DNA of 64,000 nt. Origin: Hydractinia symbiolongicarpus (taxonomy: Eukaryota > Cnidaria > Hydrozoa > Anthoathecata > Hydractiniidae). The notes beneath the pieces were generated by a model. That model did not search any database and was not told where the DNA came from. It saw only the letters and a program-made list of their open reading frames with translations. Within the stretch, counting starts at the first letter, position 1. Each line of letters starts with the position of its first letter. Below are positions 60,715-64,000 of this stretch, in pieces. Made by a program: the position numbers and the translations under genes. The DNA is taken from NCBI RefSeq assembly GCF_029227915.1, contig NC_079875.1, positions 21,137,001-21,201,000 on the forward strand, given 5' to 3'.

Positions 60715-63700
60715 GACTGCAAAAGGCCATATTACAGCCTTTATAGGACTGTGCACGCAGTTATTGGTGTTCTAAGGCGACGGCGCTAATGAAAGCGACT
60801 TTCGACGATGAAGCGCATTGAGACTGGAACGACTAGTCCAATGGAAACCTGCGCAGGTAGATGGAACCACGTGATTTACGTGTGAGGCCTTTATTAGACT
60901 GCAAAAAGCCATATTCCAGCCTTTAAACGACTGTGCACGCAGTTAATGGTGTTCTAAGGCGACGGCGCTAATGAAAGCGACTTTCGACGATGAAGCGCAT
61001 TGAGACTGGAACGACTAGTCCAATGGTAACCTGCGCAGGCAGATGGAACCACGTGATTTACGTGTGAGGCCTTTATTAGACTGCAAAAAGCCATATTACA
61101 GCCTTTATAGGACTGTGCACGTAGTTAAGAGTGTTGTAAGGCAACGGCGCTAATGAAAACGACTTGGGACGTTGTAGCGCAATGAGACTGGAACGACTAG
61201 TCCAATGGTAACTTGTCCAGGCAGATGGAACCACGTGATTTACGCGTGAGCCCTTTATTAGACTGCAAAAAGCCATATTACAGCCTTTATAGGACTGTGC
61301 ACGTAGTTAAGAGTGTTGTAATGCCACAGCACTAAGGAAAACGACTTGGGACGTTGTAGCGCATTGAGACCGGAACTAATAGTCCAATGGTAACCTGCAC
61401 AGGCAGATGGAACAACGTGATTTACGTGTGAGGCCTTTATTACCCTGCAAAACGCCATATTACGGTCGTTATAGGGCTGTGCACGTAATTAAGAGAGCTC
61501 TAAAGCCACGGCGCTAAATAGAACCACTTGGAACGTTGTAGGGCATTGAGACTGGAAGGAATAGTCCAATGGTAAGCTGCCCAGGCAGAGGGAACCACGT
61601 GATTTACGTGTGAGGCCTTTATTACACTGCAAAAGGCCATATTACAGCCTTTATAGGAAGATGCACGTAGTTAAGAGTGTTGTAAAGCGACGGCGCTAAG
61701 GAAAACGACTTGGAACGTGGTACCACATTGAGACTTGAAGGACTAGTCCAATGGTAAGCTGCGCAGACAGGTGAAACCACGTGATTTACGTGTGAGGCCT
61801 TTATTAGACTGCAAAAGGCCATACTACAGCCTTTAAAGATCTGTGCACGTAGTTAAGAGTGTTCTAAGGCGACGGCACTAATGAAAACGACTTGGGATGT
61901 TGTAGCGCATTGAGACTGGAACGACTAGTCCAATGGTAACCTGCGCAGGCAGATGGAACCACGTGATTTACGCGTGAGGCCTTTATTAGACTGCAAAAAG
62001 CCATATTACAGCCTTTATAAGACTGTGCACGTAGTTAAGAGTGTTGTAAGGCAACGGCGCTAATTAGAACAACTTGGGACGTTGTAGCGCATTGAGACTG
62101 GAACGACAAGTCCAATGGTAATCGGCGCAGGCAGCTGAAACCGCGTGATTTACGTGTTAGGCCTTTATTAGACTGCAAAAGGCCACATTACGGTCTTTAT
62201 AGCACTGTGCACGTAGTTAAGAGTGTTCTAAGGCCATGGCGCTAAGGAAAACCACTTTGAAAGTTGTAGTGCATTGAGACTGGAAGGAATAGTCCAATGG
62301 TAACCTGCGCAGGGAGATGGAGCGGCGTGATTTAATTGTGCGTCCTTTATTAGACTGCAAAAGGCCATATTACGGTCTTTATAGGGCTGTGCACGTAATT
62401 AAGAGAGTTCTGAGGCCACGGCGCTAAGGAGAACCACTTGGAACGTTGTTGTGCATTGAGACTGGAAGGAATAGTCCAATGGTAAGCTAGCCAGGCAGAG
62501 GGAACCACGTGATTTACGTGTGAGGCCTTTATTACACTGCAAAAGGCCATATTACAGCCTTTATAGGAAGATGCACGTAGTTAAGAGTGTTGTAAAGCGA
62601 CGGCGCTAATGAAAACGACTTGGGATGTTGTAGCGCATTGAGACTGGAACGACTAGTCCAATGGTAACCTGCGCAGGCAGATGGAACCTCGTGATTTACG
62701 TGTGAGGTCTTTATTTGACTTCAAAAGGCCATATTACAGCCTTTATAGGACTGTGCACGCAGTTAAGAGAGTTCTAAAGCCACGGCGCTATGGAAAACAA
62801 CTTGGGACGTTGTAGCACACTGAGACTGGAAAGACTAGTCCAATGGTAACCGGCGCAGGCAACTCAAACCGCGTGATTTAAGTGTGCGGCTTTATTAGAC
62901 TGCAAAAGGCCATACTACGGTTTTTATAGGACTCCACACGTAGTTAAGTGTGTTTTAAGGCCACGGCGCTAAGGAGAACTACTTGGAACGTTGTAGTGCA
63001 ATGACGCTGGAAGGAATAGTCCAATGGTAACCTGCGCAGGGAGATGGAGCGGCGTGATTTAATTGTGCGTCCTTTATTAGACTGCAAAAGGCGATATTAC
63101 GGTTTTTATAGCACTGTGCACGTAGTTAAGAGTGTTCTAAGGCCACAGCACTAAGGAAAACGACTTGGGACGTTGTAGCGCATTGAGACTGGAACGAATA
63201 GTCCAATGGTAAGCTGCGCAGGCAGATGAAATCACGTGACTTACATGTGAGGCTTTTATTAGACTGGAAAAGGGCATATTATAGCCTTTGTAGGACGATG
63301 CACGTAGTTAAGAGTGTACTAAAGCAACGGCGCTAATGAAAACAACTTGGGACGTTGTAGCGCATTGAGACTGGAAGGAATAGTCCAATGGTAACCTGCG
63401 CAGACAGGTGAAACCACGTGATTTACGTGTGAGGTCTTTATTAGACTGCAAAAGGTCATATTACAGCCTTTATAGGACTGTGCACGTAGTTAAGAGAGCT
63501 CTAAAGCCACGGCGCTAAATAGAACCACTTGGAACGTTGTAGGGCCAATGGTAAGCTGCCCAGGCAGAGGTAACCACGTGATTTACGTGTGAGGCCTTTA
63601 TTACACTGCAAAAGGCCATATTACAGCCTTTATAGGAAGATGCACGTAGTTAAGAGTGTTCTAAGGCGACGGCGCTAATGAAAGCGACTTTCGACGATGA

Positions 63701-64000
63701 AGCGCATTGAGACTGGAACGACTAGTCCAATGGTAAGCTGCGCAGGCAGATGAAACCACGTGATTTACATGTGAGGCTTTTATTAGACTGGAAAAGGGCA
63801 TATTATAGCCTTTGTAGGACGATGCACGTAGTTAAGAGTGTTTTAAGGCCACGGCGCTATGGAGAACTACTTGGAACGTTGTAGTGCAATGACGCTGGAA
63901 GGAATAGTCCAATGGTAACCTGCGCAGGGAGATGGAGCGGCGTGATTTAATTGTGCGTCCTTTATTAGACTGCAAAAGGCCATATTACGGTCTTTATAGC
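60715..64000. repeat. About 4.7-kb duplication, copy 2 (cut by window end)
   Basis: Second copy, about 3.3 kb visible. Between 61,973 and about 62,100 it has a TAAGACTG / CTAATTAGAACAAC unit like that at 4.7-4.85 kb in place of the two units at 57,265-57,570 of copy 1. This shortens it by 181 bases. A few substitutions are visible (TTGGAACGTGGTACC near 61,710 against TTGGGACGTTGTACC). Confidence 0.9.
63420..63579. repeat. 160-bp monomer (22-bp deletion)
   Basis: The same deletion, 4,527 bases downstream, so it existed before the 4.7-kb duplication. It differs from the first by GAGGTAACC in place of GAGGGAACC at its 3' end. Confidence 0.93.

Larger units (their letters stand above)
1..64000. 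repeat. 182-bp satellite DNA array (entire window)
   Basis: The motif GATTTACG and its variants recur every 182 bases across the window, for example at 183, 364, 546, 728 and 910, always in the same orientation. About 350 monomers fit. Fixed landmarks repeat in order in nearly every unit: GATTTACGTG, TTTATTAGACTGC, CATATTAC, GTGCACGTAG, GGCGCTAA, ACTTGG, GAGACTGG, AGTCCAATGG and a GCGCAGGCAG-like block. Monomers differ by many substitutions but rarely by indels. No other sequence class interrupts the array and neither edge is reached. It is known that centromeric and heterochromatic satellites often have 150-210-bp monomers, so such a role is a reasonable inference, but nothing in the sequence proves centromere function. 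I do not recognise the family. Confidence 0.98.

Noticed and set aside
1-64000. CRISPR-like array of short direct repeats
   Set aside because: The whole unit, not just a short repeat, is conserved, and there are no unique spacers.

Overview
The whole 64 kb window is one uninterrupted head-to-tail array of a satellite DNA with a 182-bp monomer, roughly 350 copies from base 1 to base 64,000, all in the same orientation. I find no protein-coding gene, tRNA, rRNA, transposon, CRISPR array or unique single-copy sequence. Both window edges lie inside the array. An array of this size, with monomers near nucleosomal length and multi-kilobase nested duplications, indicates a eukaryotic chromosome in centromeric, pericentromeric or other constitutive heterochromatin. 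I do not recognise the monomer as a named satellite family and cannot name the organism. A consensus I built by eye is about 48% GC (36 C, 51 G) and carries 11 CpG against about 10 expected, so CpG is not depleted.

Monomer layout, numbered from the G of GATTTACG: CACGTG straddles the monomer boundary. A three-armed inverted repeat (GGCCTTT 14-20, AAAGGCC 32-38, GCCTTT 47-52) can form either of two competing hairpins. Short palindromes follow: GTGCAC at 61-66, GACTAGTC at 141-148 and CCTGCGCAGG at 158-167. Because 182 is not a multiple of 3, reading frame shifts at every monomer. The many 60-125-codon open frames on the minus strand are by-products of the repeat.

There is no single higher-order period. 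The array is a patchwork of tandem duplications of unrelated sizes: 182, 728, 778, 909, 1281, 1638, 2962, 3291, 3819 and about 4.7 kb. These nest inside larger paralogous segments with offsets of about 11.3, 11.9-12.6, 46.4 and 52.3 kb. Region by region: 1-3.0 kb, mixed variants (1.7-2.7 kb matches 48.05-49.07 kb); 3.0-5.96 kb, related to the right end of the window; 5.96-9.2 kb, duplicated with rearrangement at 17.85-21.1 kb; 9.2-13.98 kb, a 2962-bp duplication with a 778-bp out-of-phase duplication inside; 14-17.85 kb, a mosaic of variants that recur downstream; 17.85-23.1 kb, second copy of the 6-11 kb segment with a 728-bp tandem insertion; 23.1-26.4 kb, a 1638-bp pair; 27.7-30.2 kb, a 1281-bp pair; 32.2-39.9 kb, a 3819-bp pair; 41.7-48.2 kb, a 3291-bp pair; 50.2-52 kb, a 909-bp pair; 54.4-54.9 kb, an unusually divergent island; 56.0-64 kb, a roughly 4.7-kb pair cut by the window end.

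A few odd-length monomers (232, 201, 174 and 160 bp) act as lineage markers for the order of duplication. The newest activity appears to be between about 23 and 48 kb, where paired copies differ at only isolated bases by eye. Breakpoints were set by visual comparison and are good to tens of bases unless a diagnostic difference is given.
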